Shown: positions 1 to 6,460 of the stretch, in pieces | How the letters are laid out: the number at the start of each line of letters is the position of its first letter | How positions within the stretch are numbered: position 1 is the first letter of the stretch | Assembly (NCBI RefSeq): GCF_029168315.1 | Contig: NZ_JARGYD010000023.1 | Coordinates: forward strand, 1 to 12,143 | Direction: 5' to 3' | Length of the DNA stretch: 12,143 bases | Origin: Psychromarinibacter halotolerans | GTDB taxonomy: Bacteria; Pseudomonadota; Alphaproteobacteria; Rhodobacterales; Rhodobacteraceae | Notes under the pieces: generated by a model | Told to the model about the DNA's origin: nothing | Database searches by the model: none | Seen by the model: only the letters and a program-made list of their open reading frames with translations | Translations under genes and position numbers: made by a program

Positions 1-91
1 TGTAATCCGTACGTCCATGGCAGCCCCACACGCAAAGAACTCACCTTAGCACGGGCCGCAACGACGAAGATGACCCCCATGTTTTGTCCAC
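1..91. other. Left-edge sequence of unknown origin, in frame with the truncated lyase
   Basis: The first ~90 nt hold no recognisable gene. The plus-strand frame that enters the lyase fragment is open back to base 1, but its residues do not resemble the part of the isocitrate lyase/PEP mutase family that should precede the fragment; the Lys-Cys-Gly-His active-site loop is absent. The homology therefore appears to start abruptly near base 90, which suggests a deletion or insertion junction. What lies to the left cannot be seen. Confidence 0.4.
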
Positions 92-624
92 TCCCGATCG
101 AGATCTCCGAGATGGTGCAGAAGATCGAAGCCGCCACATCGGCCCGCCGCAGCGACGATTTCCTGATCATCGCCCGCACCGACGCGATTGCGACCGGCGG
201 CATCGACGAGGCCGTCGCCCGGGCGCGCGCATATGAAGCCGCCGGCGCGGACGTCATCTTCCCCGATGCGGTGCGCGGTGCCGATGACATCGCGCGCATC
301 GTGGAGGCCGTCTCGATCCCGGTGCGCATCAACATGGGTTTCGGATTGCGAACCCGCACGACCACCCCATTGATGTCGGTCCCCGCGCTCGAAGCCCTGG
401 GCGTGCGCTGGGTCAGCCTTTCGCGCCTTCTGCCCGCCAGTGCGATCAACGGAATGAAGGCCGCGCTGAGCGCGATGCGCGACAGCATCGAGAAAGGAGA
501 GCCGGTCTCGCGCCCGGATCTCGTCGCCGACATGAGCGACATCCAGGACATCATGAACTACGCCGAGTTCTTCGACATCGAGGCACGATTTGCAGACGCA
601 CGACATTCCGGAGAGGCACAATGA
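70..624 (+). pseudogene. Isocitrate lyase/PEP mutase-family protein, C-terminal fragment
   Basis: This is the second half of a PEP mutase/isocitrate lyase superfamily TIM barrel, the family of 2-methylisocitrate lyase, dimethylmalate lyase and oxaloacetate decarboxylases that cleave or form C-C or C-P bonds next to a carboxylate using Mg2+. Counting from the ATG at 70, the family strand IIARTDA is at residues 33-39, the AGAD..FP motif at 59-65, and the IPVRINMGFG and TTPL segments follow near 83-100. Intact members have about 290 residues; 184 are here. Roughly the first 110 are missing, including the Mg-binding aspartates and the KCGH catalytic loop. The usual FPEA is FPDA (Asp66 for Glu). 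No convincing ribosome site precedes 70. It overlaps the next gene by 4 nt (ATGA), so the two were once translationally coupled. Activity is unlikely. An upstream in-frame fusion start outside the window cannot be excluded. Confidence 0.75.
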
Positions 625-2003
625 CTGGCACGACAGCGACCGACAGCCCCCTGCAACCGGCAGCGGCACAGCTTGCCGCCTTCGTCGCGGGGCTGAAATA
701 TGAGGATATCCCCGAAGATATCCGCGATCTGGCCCGCGATTGCCTGATCGACGCGGTGGCCTGTGCGGCCTTCGGACGCCGCTTCCCCTGGTCGGAGATG
801 GTGCTGGCCGAGGCCACTGAAACCGGTGGCGGCGGGGCCTGCCACCTGCCGGGTGTCGACGGTTCCGCCCTGCATCTGCCGCAGGCCGCGCTTGCGCTGG
901 GCACCTTCGCGCATTCGTTCGAACTCGACAGCCTGCGAAAGCCGGGAGCGGGCGTGCATCCCGGCGCGACGGTCGCGCTGCCCGCCCTTGAGGCCGCCCA
1001 GGAGAGGGACGCGAGCGGGCGGGACCTCATCGTCGCGGTGGTCGCCGCCTGTGAGGTGATGTTCAGGATCGGCGCCGCAACGCTGCATACCCCCGAGAAG
1101 GCCGGGTTTCATGCGCCCGGCCTGACCGGCCCGTTCGGGGCCGCGGCGGCCTGCGGAAAGATCATGGGGTTGTCGGCGGAGGAGATCGCTCATGCCTTCG
1201 GGCTGGCCGGCTCCTTCGGGGGCGGTCTTCTGGCTTTCGCGCGCTCGGGACAGGGCGGAATGGTGAAGCGGCTGCATCTGGGACGTGCGGCCGAAGGCGG
1301 GGTGCTGGCCGCCCGGCTCGCCGGTCGCGGCTTCGAGGGGCCTGCCTCGGTTCTCGACGGGGACTTCGGCCTGCTCGATGCCTATTGCTCCGACACCCGG
1401 GCCGAACTGCTGACGGCGGGGCTCGGCCAGGACTGGGAAATGCAAAAGCTCTGCATCAAGTCGTTCGCCTGCCATGTGACGGCTCAGGCCCCGATCCACG
1501 GGCTGCGCAATCTGATGGAGGAACAGGGATTTGCCGGCGATGACATCGCAGGTCTTCGCCTGAGCTGCGCGGACAAGGTCGTCAGCCACCATGGCAATTC
1601 CCGACCGGTCGACGTGATGGGGGCACAATACAGCGTCCCCTATTCGCTCGCCCTTTCCGCGTTCTCGGACCCGGCTGACCCGGGGACATTCATGTCCTTC
1701 GACGCGAACCCCCGGGTTGCGGATCTGGCAACCCGAATTGTCCTGGAGGCACACCCCGACAAGCGCAAGGGGTGGGGCGCGGAAATGACGGTGCGCCTGC
1801 ACGATGGCCGCGCGTTCACCGTCGATGCAGAGACTTTCCCTGGCTGCCCGGAGACCCCACTCTCGGCCGATCAACTGCGGCACAAGTTCGATCTCCTGAT
1901 GCGCGGCACCGACCGGAACGAGGCCGCCGCGATCTATGGGCTGTTCATGAAGCTGCCCGAAGTCGATCGCGTTGCCGCCGCGTGGCGAGAAATCTACGCC
2001 TAA
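621..2003 (+). CDS. MmgE/PrpD family protein
   Basis: A full-length (460 aa) member of the MmgE/PrpD family, which includes 2-methylcitrate dehydratase, cis-aconitate decarboxylase and iminodisuccinate epimerase; members add or remove water or CO2, or epimerise, on small polycarboxylates in the cytoplasm. Visible family segments are HSFELDS (98-104, in place of the usual HALDYDD-like motif), HPGATVALPALEAA (113-126), the Gly-rich GPFGAAAACGKIMGLS (170-185), MVKRLHLGRAAEGG (214-227) and KSFACH (280-285). The start is set by GGAGAGGCACA before ATG and by the ATGA overlap with the lyase fragment. The pairing of a PrpD-like hydratase with a PrpB-like lyase recalls methylcitrate or dimethylmaleate chemistry, but the partner is truncated and the substrate cannot be read from the sequence. 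No frameshift is seen. Confidence 0.9.
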   Translation: MTGTTATDSPLQPAAAQLAAFVAGLKYEDIPEDIRDLARDCLIDAVACAAFGRRFPWSEMVLAEATETGGGGACHLPGVDGSALHLPQAALALGTFAHSFELDSLRKPGAGVHPGATVALPALEAAQERDASGRDLIVAVVAACEVMFRIGAATLHTPEKAGFHAPGLTGPFGAAAACGKIMGLSAEEIAHAFGLAGSFGGGLLAFARSGQGGMVKRLHLGRAAEGGVLAARLAGRGFEGPASVLDGDFGLLDAYCSDTRAELLTAGLGQDWEMQKLCIKSFACHVTAQAPIHGLRNLMEEQGFAGDDIAGLRLSCADKVVSHHGNSRPVDVMGAQYSVPYSLALSAFSDPADPGTFMSFDANPRVADLATRIVLEAHPDKRKGWGAEMTVRLHDGRAFTVDAETFPGCPETPLSADQLRHKFDLLMRGTDRNEAAAIYGLFMKLPEVDRVAAAWREIYA

Positions 2004-2031
2004 GCTGCCTCCGCATCAGACCCCGCGCGGT

Positions 2032-2047
2032 CGCAGCCAAAGCTGCG
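2032..2047 (+). terminator. Possible hairpin terminator after the PrpD-family gene
   Basis: CGCAGC and GCTGCG form a perfect 6-bp GC-rich stem around a CAAA loop, 28 nt after the stop codon. There is no T-run behind it, so it is not a canonical intrinsic terminator; it could equally be an mRNA 3'-end stabiliser or chance. Confidence 0.25.
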
Positions 2048-2284
2048 GCGCAGATATTCAATGGGCGCTGGCAGACCCGGAACAGTCTTCGCCGGACGGA
2101 GGACCTTTTGCCGCCGGAAGGTTTTGCACGGCCGAACGCTGCGGAGCGCGAAGAAGAAAGCGGCGGCATCATCGGAAGCTGGCAACGCCATGCCGGGGCC
2201 GTGCTTGCGAGCCCAGCCAGCCCGATGTCAAAGGCCACACCGCAAGGCGGAGATCCGATCAGGTCACAGCATCCACCGGATCGG

Positions 2285-2330
2285 TTTAATTCTCATCGTC
2301 CTTTCACTAATATGGCATCAAGTACCTCGA
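2285..2330 (+). promoter_or_regulatory. Candidate marR promoter and 13-bp imperfect palindrome
   Basis: TTTAAT (2285-2290) and TAATAT (2308-2313), separated by 17 nt, are a weak -35/-10 pair. Just downstream, TCAAGTACCTCGA (2318-2330) is an imperfect palindrome, TCRAG-N3-CTYGA, placed where a MarR protein could repress its own transcription. Transcription starting near 2319 would leave the ATG at 2354 as the first usable start. Both elements are eye-found and weak. Confidence 0.3.
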
Positions 2331-2353
2331 ACCAGACACATCCATCGGACCTC

Positions 2354-2803
2354 ATGAACAACACCTTCCCGTTTGACATCCCGTACTCCGAGCGCTCACT
2401 GGCCATCGCCTGCACACGTGGACGCCACGCGGTCGTCAGCCAGTTCTCGACGCTCCTGAATGAAGCGAACCTGACCGAGCAGCAGTGGCGGGTGCTGCGG
2501 ATCATCGCGGATTTCGCGCCGTTGCCGCTCAGCGAGGTTTCGCGACGCTCGTGCATCCACAAGGTCAGCATGACGCGCATCATCCGCACGCTGTGCGACC
2601 GCGGGCTGATCTTCACGGAAAAGGATTGCGAAGATCAGCGCTCGCAAAAGGCTGACCTGACCGAAGCCGGCCGCGCCTTCGTCGAGAAGCTGCGCCCGAA
2701 GTCCGAAGCCATCGCGCGCGGCATCGTCGAGCGCTTCGGCGCCGAGAATGCGACCCAGCTCCTCAAACTCCTGAACAAGCTTGCACAGCTGAGCGGGGCC
2801 TGA
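2354..2803 (+). CDS. MarR-family transcriptional regulator (HpaR-like)
   Basis: A 149-aa winged-helix regulator. The MarR core is clear: LTEQQWRVLRII (40-51) opens the DNA-binding domain, LSEVSRRSCIHKVSMTRIIRTLCDRGLI (59-86) is the helix-turn-helix, DCEDQRSQKADLT (91-103) is the beta wing with the DxxDxR signature, and a C-terminal dimerisation helix follows. The LTEQQWRVLR opening and overall length resemble HpaR, the homoprotocatechuate operon regulator, and other MarR proteins that release DNA on binding an aromatic acid. The ATG at 2354 is preferred because the resulting N-terminus fits the family; the in-frame ATG at 2312 falls inside the candidate -10 box. The ribosome site is weak either way. 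It converges on the ferredoxin gene and is the only regulator in the window, so it probably controls the catabolic operon, though this is inferred only from proximity. Confidence 0.88.
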   Translation: MNNTFPFDIPYSERSLAIACTRGRHAVVSQFSTLLNEANLTEQQWRVLRIIADFAPLPLSEVSRRSCIHKVSMTRIIRTLCDRGLIFTEKDCEDQRSQKADLTEAGRAFVEKLRPKSEAIARGIVERFGAENATQLLKLLNKLAQLSGA

Positions 2804-2809
2804 GTGCGT

Positions 2810-3130
2810 TCACGCCTGTGCGTCTGGGATCGTGACACGCAGCCCGTCGAGTGCCTCGGTTACCTCGATCTGGCAGGTGAGACGAGAGTTCGCCCGCGGC
2901 TCGTGGGCGAATTCGAGCATATCGGCCTCGTCGCCCTCGGCGGGTCCGACAAGGTCGAGCCAGGCCTCGTCCAGATAGGCATGGCAAGTGGCGCAGGAAC
3001 ACGCCCCGCCACATTCCGCGACGATCCCCTTCACGCCGTTCGAAACCGCACCTTCCATCACGGAATAGCCTTCGGCAACATCGACGGCCCGCTCGTTGCC
3101 GCCGGGTTCGACATAGATAATCTTGACCAT
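2810..3130 (-). CDS. [2Fe-2S] ferredoxin, adrenodoxin/putidaredoxin type
   Basis: A 106-aa soluble electron carrier. The cluster ligands follow the adrenodoxin-type pattern C-x5-C-x2-C plus a distal Cys: Cys40, Cys46, Cys49 and Cys86 (in LTCQIEV). Cys44 is an additional cysteine within the loop. The family carries single electrons from an FAD reductase to a P450 or a Rieske oxygenase; here the reductase is the preceding gene and a Rieske oxygenase is upstream in the same operon. This carrier type with a glutathione-reductase-like flavoprotein matches the class IIA electron chain known from the dibenzofuran/dioxin dioxygenase of Sphingomonas RW1, rather than a Rieske-type ferredoxin chain. The start is supported by AAGGAG 5 nt before ATG. 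It is the last gene of the operon, 43 nt after the reductase, and its stop lies 6 nt from the convergent marR stop. Confidence 0.93.
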   Translation of the reverse strand: MVKIIYVEPGGNERAVDVAEGYSVMEGAVSNGVKGIVAECGGACSCATCHAYLDEAWLDLVGPAEGDEADMLEFAHEPRANSRLTCQIEVTEALDGLRVTIPDAQA

Positions 3131-3173
3131 GATTTCTCCTTGATCGGTTGGTCGGTGGCGCCGGACGCCAGTA

Positions 3174-4415
3174 TCAGAAGCTGGCCGGGTTCCATGCTGG
3201 ATCGGCCATCATCTCGGGGGTGGGCTGCCGGTCGGCGGCGAGCCAGCGCTTGGCGAGCATGAAAGACCTGGCGTCGTTCATGGCGTCACAGGCGATCATC
3301 TTGCCGTCGCGGAAATACCAGTTTGACAGGCTGCCGGATTTGCTGCCCCGGCGGGTTACAACCGAGGTGTAACCAAGGTTCAGACCCGCTATCTGCAGCT
3401 TGCACGCGTACTGATCCGACCAGAACCAGGGCAACGGCGCATAGGCAGAAACGTCGGGCTGAACCAGATAGTCGGCCAGATGTTCGGCCTGTGCGATAGC
3501 GTTATGAACCGACTCGATCCGGAGCATCCGACCATCCAGCGGCAGCCGCGCACAATCGCCCACGGCGAAGATACCGGGATCGCTGGTCCGGCCCCAGCCA
3601 TCGACCAGGACGCCGCCGTCGCAGTGTAGCCCCGCCTCTGACGCGAGCGCGTCGTTTGGCACCAGGCCGATCCCGAACACCGCGAGATCAAAGGAGATTT
3701 CGGTCCCGTCCGCCAGCACGACGGCAGAGGGTCTCTGAACCGGACCGCGGTATCCGGCAATTGCAACGCCTTCGCGGATCATGACACCTTGTCCGGTGTG
3801 GAGCTCGCGGAAATAGTCCGCCGTCTCGGCGCAGGCGACCCGGCCGAGGATGCGCGGCGCCTGTTCGATGAGCGTTACCTCCAACCCCTGGAGCCGCGCA
3901 ACCGCCGCGAGCTCCAGGCCGATGTAGCCTCCGCCCACGACAAGCAGACGCCGGCCCGGAGCAAAGCTGGCGCGCATCCGGTCCGCGTCACCGATACCGC
4001 GCAGGGTAAAGATGTTGTCAGGCAGCGGATCGGACAGATCCTCCGGCAGCCGCGGGCTGCCACCGGTTGCGAGGACCAGAATGTCGTAGCGTCGCTCCGG
4101 GTTGTCCACCCCCGCGAGCAGAACGCGCCGCGCCGCACGGTCGATCCCGGTAACAGGCCGCCCCAGCACCAGTTCGATCCCAGCCTCGTCATAGGCCCCG
4201 GCCGGCTTGAGAAAGAGGCGGTCGCGCTCCAGCTCTCCGGTCAGGTATTTCTTGGACAGCGGCGGGCGCTGATACGGCGGCCAGATTTCCTCGCCGATCA
4301 GGGCGATCGGCCCCTGATGGCCGATCTCGCGCAATCTGAAGGCGAGCGCCGAACCTGCCTGACCCGCGCCGACAATCACCACGCTGCGGTCGGTTCCATT
4401 CACCGTCATGACCAC
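3174..4415 (-). CDS. FAD-dependent NAD(P)H:ferredoxin reductase
   Basis: A 413-aa pyridine nucleotide-disulphide oxidoreductase-fold flavoprotein of the putidaredoxin/rhodocoxin reductase group. It should oxidise NADH and reduce the neighbouring ferredoxin. Landmarks are the FAD dinucleotide fold GAGQAG (16-21), PPYQRPPLSKKYL (46-58), the NAD-binding fold GGGYIG (161-166) with Glu184 at the end of the second strand (an acidic residue that favours NADH over NADPH), the second FAD motif GIFAVGDCA (281-289), and the C-terminal reductase domain beginning at PWFWSDQY (329-336). Length is normal. The first codon is either GTG at 4415, which abuts the stop of the preceding gene with no gap, or ATG two codons later. 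Neither has a well-spaced ribosome site, so translation is probably coupled to the upstream 139-aa gene. Confidence 0.93.
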   Translation of the reverse strand: MVMTVNGTDRSVVIVGAGQAGSALAFRLREIGHQGPIALIGEEIWPPYQRPPLSKKYLTGELERDRLFLKPAGAYDEAGIELVLGRPVTGIDRAARRVLLAGVDNPERRYDILVLATGGSPRLPEDLSDPLPDNIFTLRGIGDADRMRASFAPGRRLLVVGGGYIGLELAAVARLQGLEVTLIEQAPRILGRVACAETADYFRELHTGQGVMIREGVAIAGYRGPVQRPSAVVLADGTEISFDLAVFGIGLVPNDALASEAGLHCDGGVLVDGWGRTSDPGIFAVGDCARLPLDGRMLRIESVHNAIAQAEHLADYLVQPDVSAYAPLPWFWSDQYACKLQIAGLNLGYTSVVTRRGSKSGSLSNWYFRDGKMIACDAMNDARSFMLAKRWLAADRQPTPEMMADPAWNPASF

Positions 4416-4835
4416 CTACCACATATTTCCGAGAAGAAACTGATCCTCGAATTCACCGAAGGAGACCTTCACGCGAATCTCGTTCAACTCCTCGCATTCC
4501 AGTGTCGAGGATCCCGCCCGGCTTTCGCCGTTTGCTGTCTTGAGAACGTCGTCGGCGAAATCCTCGGCCTGCTCGCGGGTCAGGCGCCAGTCCAGCACCG
4601 GGTGCGTCCCCGCCTCCCTGACCCAAAGTCCCGGCCGCTCCGGCTTCTCGGGATCCAGCTCACGGAGCATGACCCGCGTGTCCTCGGAAAACATCCCGGC
4701 TTCCGTCAGCTCGACGCGCGCTCCGGTGGCGGCAAAACAGGACAGAAGGTTGGAAAAGTGCCGCAACTCCGCCGCATCGCCCAGAACGAGCAGAAGCGGG
4801 TGGAAGTCGCATGGCATGTATCGCATTCTCAGCAC
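4416..4835 (-). CDS. Uncharacterised 139-aa protein in a Rieske oxygenase operon
   Basis: I do not recognise this protein. The GTG start is chosen because AAAGGAG lies 7 nt before it; this leaves 20 nt after the 66-aa gene. The N-terminal third is hydrophobic and compact (PLLLVLGDAAELRHFSNLL, 13-31). The middle is acidic with a proline-rich turn (residues 57-69), then LDWRLTREQAEDFADDVL (81-98) looks like a helix. The C-terminus has VKVSFGEFEDQFLL (122-135) and ends in Trp. No signal peptide, membrane segment or metal-binding Cys/His cluster is visible; the three cysteines (9, 33, 114) are scattered. Codon use matches its neighbours and it is intact. Position between the oxygenase beta subunit and its reductase suggests an accessory role in oxygenase assembly, substrate handling or electron transfer, but that is inference from context only. 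Confidence 0.8.
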   Translation of the reverse strand: MLRMRYMPCDFHPLLLVLGDAAELRHFSNLLSCFAATGARVELTEAGMFSEDTRVMLRELDPEKPERPGLWVREAGTHPVLDWRLTREQAEDFADDVLKTANGESRAGSSTLECEELNEIRVKVSFGEFEDQFLLGNMW

Positions 4836-4855
4836 GGCAATACTCCTTTCATGAG

Positions 4856-5056
4856 TCAGGAGACCGCGTCGATATCCTGGCTGTGGATCAGCTCGGGCTC
4901 GTCGCTGTCGTCGAACTTGATTTCGACCCATTGGCCGTCGCCCATGTTTTCGGTCACTTCGCCGATCCGTCCATTCTTCAGACGCAGGCGCTGGCCTTCG
5001 GTGACAGTCATCAAATTCACGCCGATGCCGATGTCGACATTGCCTTTCTTGGTCAT
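4856..5056 (-). CDS. Uncharacterised 66-aa acidic protein
   Basis: A small intact gene, 20 nt after the beta subunit and 20 nt before the 139-aa gene. ATG at 5056 is preceded by AAGGA at a 9-10 nt distance; a longer frame starting at 5098 would overlap the end of the beta subunit and lacks this site. I cannot assign a family. Residues 20-48 (EGQRLRLKNGRIGEV... then QWVEIKF) alternate charged and hydrophobic positions around a Gly-rich turn, which looks like a small beta-barrel of the SH3/KOW sort. The tail (DDSDEPELIHSQDIDAVS) is strongly acidic. No cysteines and no signal peptide. Its place directly after the oxygenase genes suggests a small partner of the oxygenase or of the 139-aa protein; this is untested inference. 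Confidence 0.75.
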   Translation of the reverse strand: MTKKGNVDIGIGVNLMTVTEGQRLRLKNGRIGEVTENMGDGQWVEIKFDDSDEPELIHSQDIDAVS

Positions 5057-5076
5057 TGCTTCGGTTCCTTGCTGTT

Positions 5077-5646
5077 TCAGAAGAAGGCCGTGAGGCATTT
5101 CGCCAGCAGCACGTTTTGATCGAGGATGATTTTTCGCTTCAGCAACCTGAACCCGCCCTCCTCGCGCTTCAGCGTGTCATAGCGGCGGCCAACAAAGCTG
5201 TAATGCTCGTGCTCGACCCGGTTCTGGTAGACGTGGAACCGACAGCTCGTTTCGATCTCGGTCGCCTCGGCGACAGAAGGAAAGGCCGCGCGAACCTGCA
5301 CGTTGGTAATCAGATGTGCAACGCGCGACAGCGGCTCTTCGGCATAATGAACGCCGGTCAGGATCTGCTCGACACGCTTTTGCAGGGTCCATTTGTCTTC
5401 GTTGAACCAGCTTATGCCCTCGTCGATACGGGTATTCTCGCGCTCCTCGTGCATCCCGAACTTCACGTTGCGGCGCATTGGCATGAAATAGACGATATCG
5501 TCATGCATGAGGTCGAGCCATTCGTCGAAACGACGCTCGTCCAGCATCGAGGCCTCATCATAGAAGAATTCCTCGACCTCGGCCCGAAGCCGGAAGTAAG
5601 CATCGTCGCGAACGGGGGCAGGCCTGATCAGGGTGTCGCTATCCAT
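5077..5646 (-). CDS. Aromatic ring-hydroxylating oxygenase, beta (small) subunit
   Basis: A 189-aa cystatin/NTF2-like-fold structural subunit of a heteromeric (usually alpha3beta3) Rieske dioxygenase. The family pattern is clear: an N-terminal helix EVEEFFYDEASMLDERRFDEWLDL (23-46), the strand DDIVYFMPMRR (49-59), the central RVAHLITNVQV (108-118), and the C-terminal strand pair with FRLLKRKIILDQN (166-178). Length fits the HcaF/BphE-type family (about 180-190 aa). The start is supported by AGGAG 7 nt before ATG. The gene overlaps the dehydrogenase by 8 nt and is separated from its alpha partner by that gene, which is unusual since alpha and beta genes normally adjoin. The subunit has no catalytic metal and mainly stabilises the hexamer. 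Confidence 0.94.
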   Translation of the reverse strand: MDSDTLIRPAPVRDDAYFRLRAEVEEFFYDEASMLDERRFDEWLDLMHDDIVYFMPMRRNVKFGMHEERENTRIDEGISWFNEDKWTLQKRVEQILTGVHYAEEPLSRVAHLITNVQVRAAFPSVAEATEIETSCRFHVYQNRVEHEHYSFVGRRYDTLKREEGGFRLLKRKIILDQNVLLAKCLTAFF

Positions 5647-6460
5647 TGATTTTCTCCTGGGATTGAAGGCGTTTCAGCGGGGTGGAAGACCCCTGATGCG
5701 CAAAACATCCGACGTCGATGATGGTGCCGCTGACGGCTTCGGCCTCGGCGGACATGAGCCAGGCGATGGTATTCCCGAGATCGGTACCATTGGCCACACG
5801 TCCCGCCACCGTACCCACCGCCCCCGGACCAAGCCGGGACATGTCGCCACCGACCCGCCCGAGGCTCATGCCCGCAACGATGCCGCCACCGCCGGGGATC
5901 ACCGTATTGACGCGGACACGGTCGTAGAAATGATCGAGTGCCATCGCGGCCGACAGTGCAATGATCCCGCCTTTCGAGGTGGCATAGGCGGCCATGTCGG
6001 GTTTGCCCCATCCGGCACCGGATCCGACATTGACGATGCAGCCGCCGCCGTGCGCCGCGAAATGCGGGAGGACGGCCCGGGCCATGAGGAATGGCCCGCG
6101 CAGATTCACGGCCATGATGCGGTCCCAGATCGCGGGATCGGTCTCCATCACGGTGCCGAGCGGGCCGATTGCGGCATTGTTCACAATGCCGTGGATCCGC
6201 CCGTATCGGGCGCGCGTCGTCTCCACCACGCGCGCCACATCCGCCTCGACCGTGACATCGGCTTCGAGAAGCGTAATATCCAACCCACGGCTCTCGGCCT
6301 CCGCCTGCAAGCCGGGAATGGCCTTCCCGGCCGTGCTCGAGATCTGCGGCGTTTCGAGCCCGAAGGCCGTCACCGGATAGCCACCCTCGGCAAGGCGCAG
6401 TGTGATCTCACGGCCCAGACCGAAGGTTCCGCCGGAGACGATGATTGCACCGCCCGTCAT
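5639..6460 (-). CDS. Short-chain dehydrogenase/reductase (probable cis-diol dehydrogenase)
   Basis: A 273-aa classical SDR. The Rossmann glycine motif is SGGTFGLG (9-16, a variant of TGxxxGxG), NNAA is at 94-97, the structural Asn in AVNL at 119, and the catalytic Ser147-Tyr159-Lys163 set lies in NVGSGAGW and YATSK. It should carry out NAD(P)-dependent oxidation of a hydroxyl. Between oxygenase alpha and beta genes, the natural job is to rearomatise the cis-dihydrodiol made by the oxygenase, though a general alcohol dehydrogenase is possible. The start overlaps the alpha stop as ATGA. About 20 residues follow the usual SDR end (after DVG, 249-251). The segment after the conserved Pro-Gly (189-190) is GGGIVAGM, lacking the Thr common in many SDRs. 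A longer frame upstream would overlap alpha by about 90 nt and has no support. Confidence 0.92.
   Translation of the reverse strand: MTGGAIIVSGGTFGLGREITLRLAEGGYPVTAFGLETPQISSTAGKAIPGLQAEAESRGLDITLLEADVTVEADVARVVETTRARYGRIHGIVNNAAIGPLGTVMETDPAIWDRIMAVNLRGPFLMARAVLPHFAAHGGGCIVNVGSGAGWGKPDMAAYATSKGGIIALSAAMALDHFYDRVRVNTVIPGGGGIVAGMSLGRVGGDMSRLGPGAVGTVAGRVANGTDLGNTIAWLMSAEAEAVSGTIIDVGCFAHQGSSTPLKRLQSQEKING

Larger units (their letters stand above)
2004..2353. other. Gene-poor spacer between the PrpD-family gene and marR
   Basis: No recognisable gene. Frames on both strands are open for stretches, as expected at this GC content, but their translations are Arg/Pro/Ala-rich and match no family I know. 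The stretch holds a short GC hairpin just after the PrpD-family stop and, at its right end, a more AT-rich segment (about 2285-2320) that probably contains the marR promoter. It could be decayed coding sequence; nothing in it supports a specific origin. Confidence 0.5.

Noticed and set aside
68..77. GATGACCCCC at the left edge as a second IS21 end, which would make a composite transposon
   Set aside because: The motif has the orientation of a left end, pointing into the lyase fragment, whereas a right end should read GGGGTCA; no other IS21 feature is nearby.
558..1883. Long open frame on the minus strand opposite the PrpD-family gene
   Set aside because: It lies wholly across a clear family gene and the end of the lyase fragment. 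Its translation is rich in Arg/Gly/His with no family motifs, as expected of an antisense shadow at high GC.
2255..2284. CCGATC ... GATCGG inverted repeat before marR as a terminator
   Set aside because: The 18-nt loop is too long for the 6-bp stem and the following T-run is short and interrupted.
2312..2353. Earlier ATG (2312) for the MarR regulator
   Set aside because: It has no ribosome site, overlaps the candidate -10 box, and adds 14 residues (Ser/Thr-rich) not expected for the family.
4836..4931. Longer start at 4931 for the 139-aa protein
   Set aside because: It would overlap the 66-aa gene by about 75 nt and give an Arg-rich N-terminus; the GTG at 4835 has a well-placed AAAGGAG.
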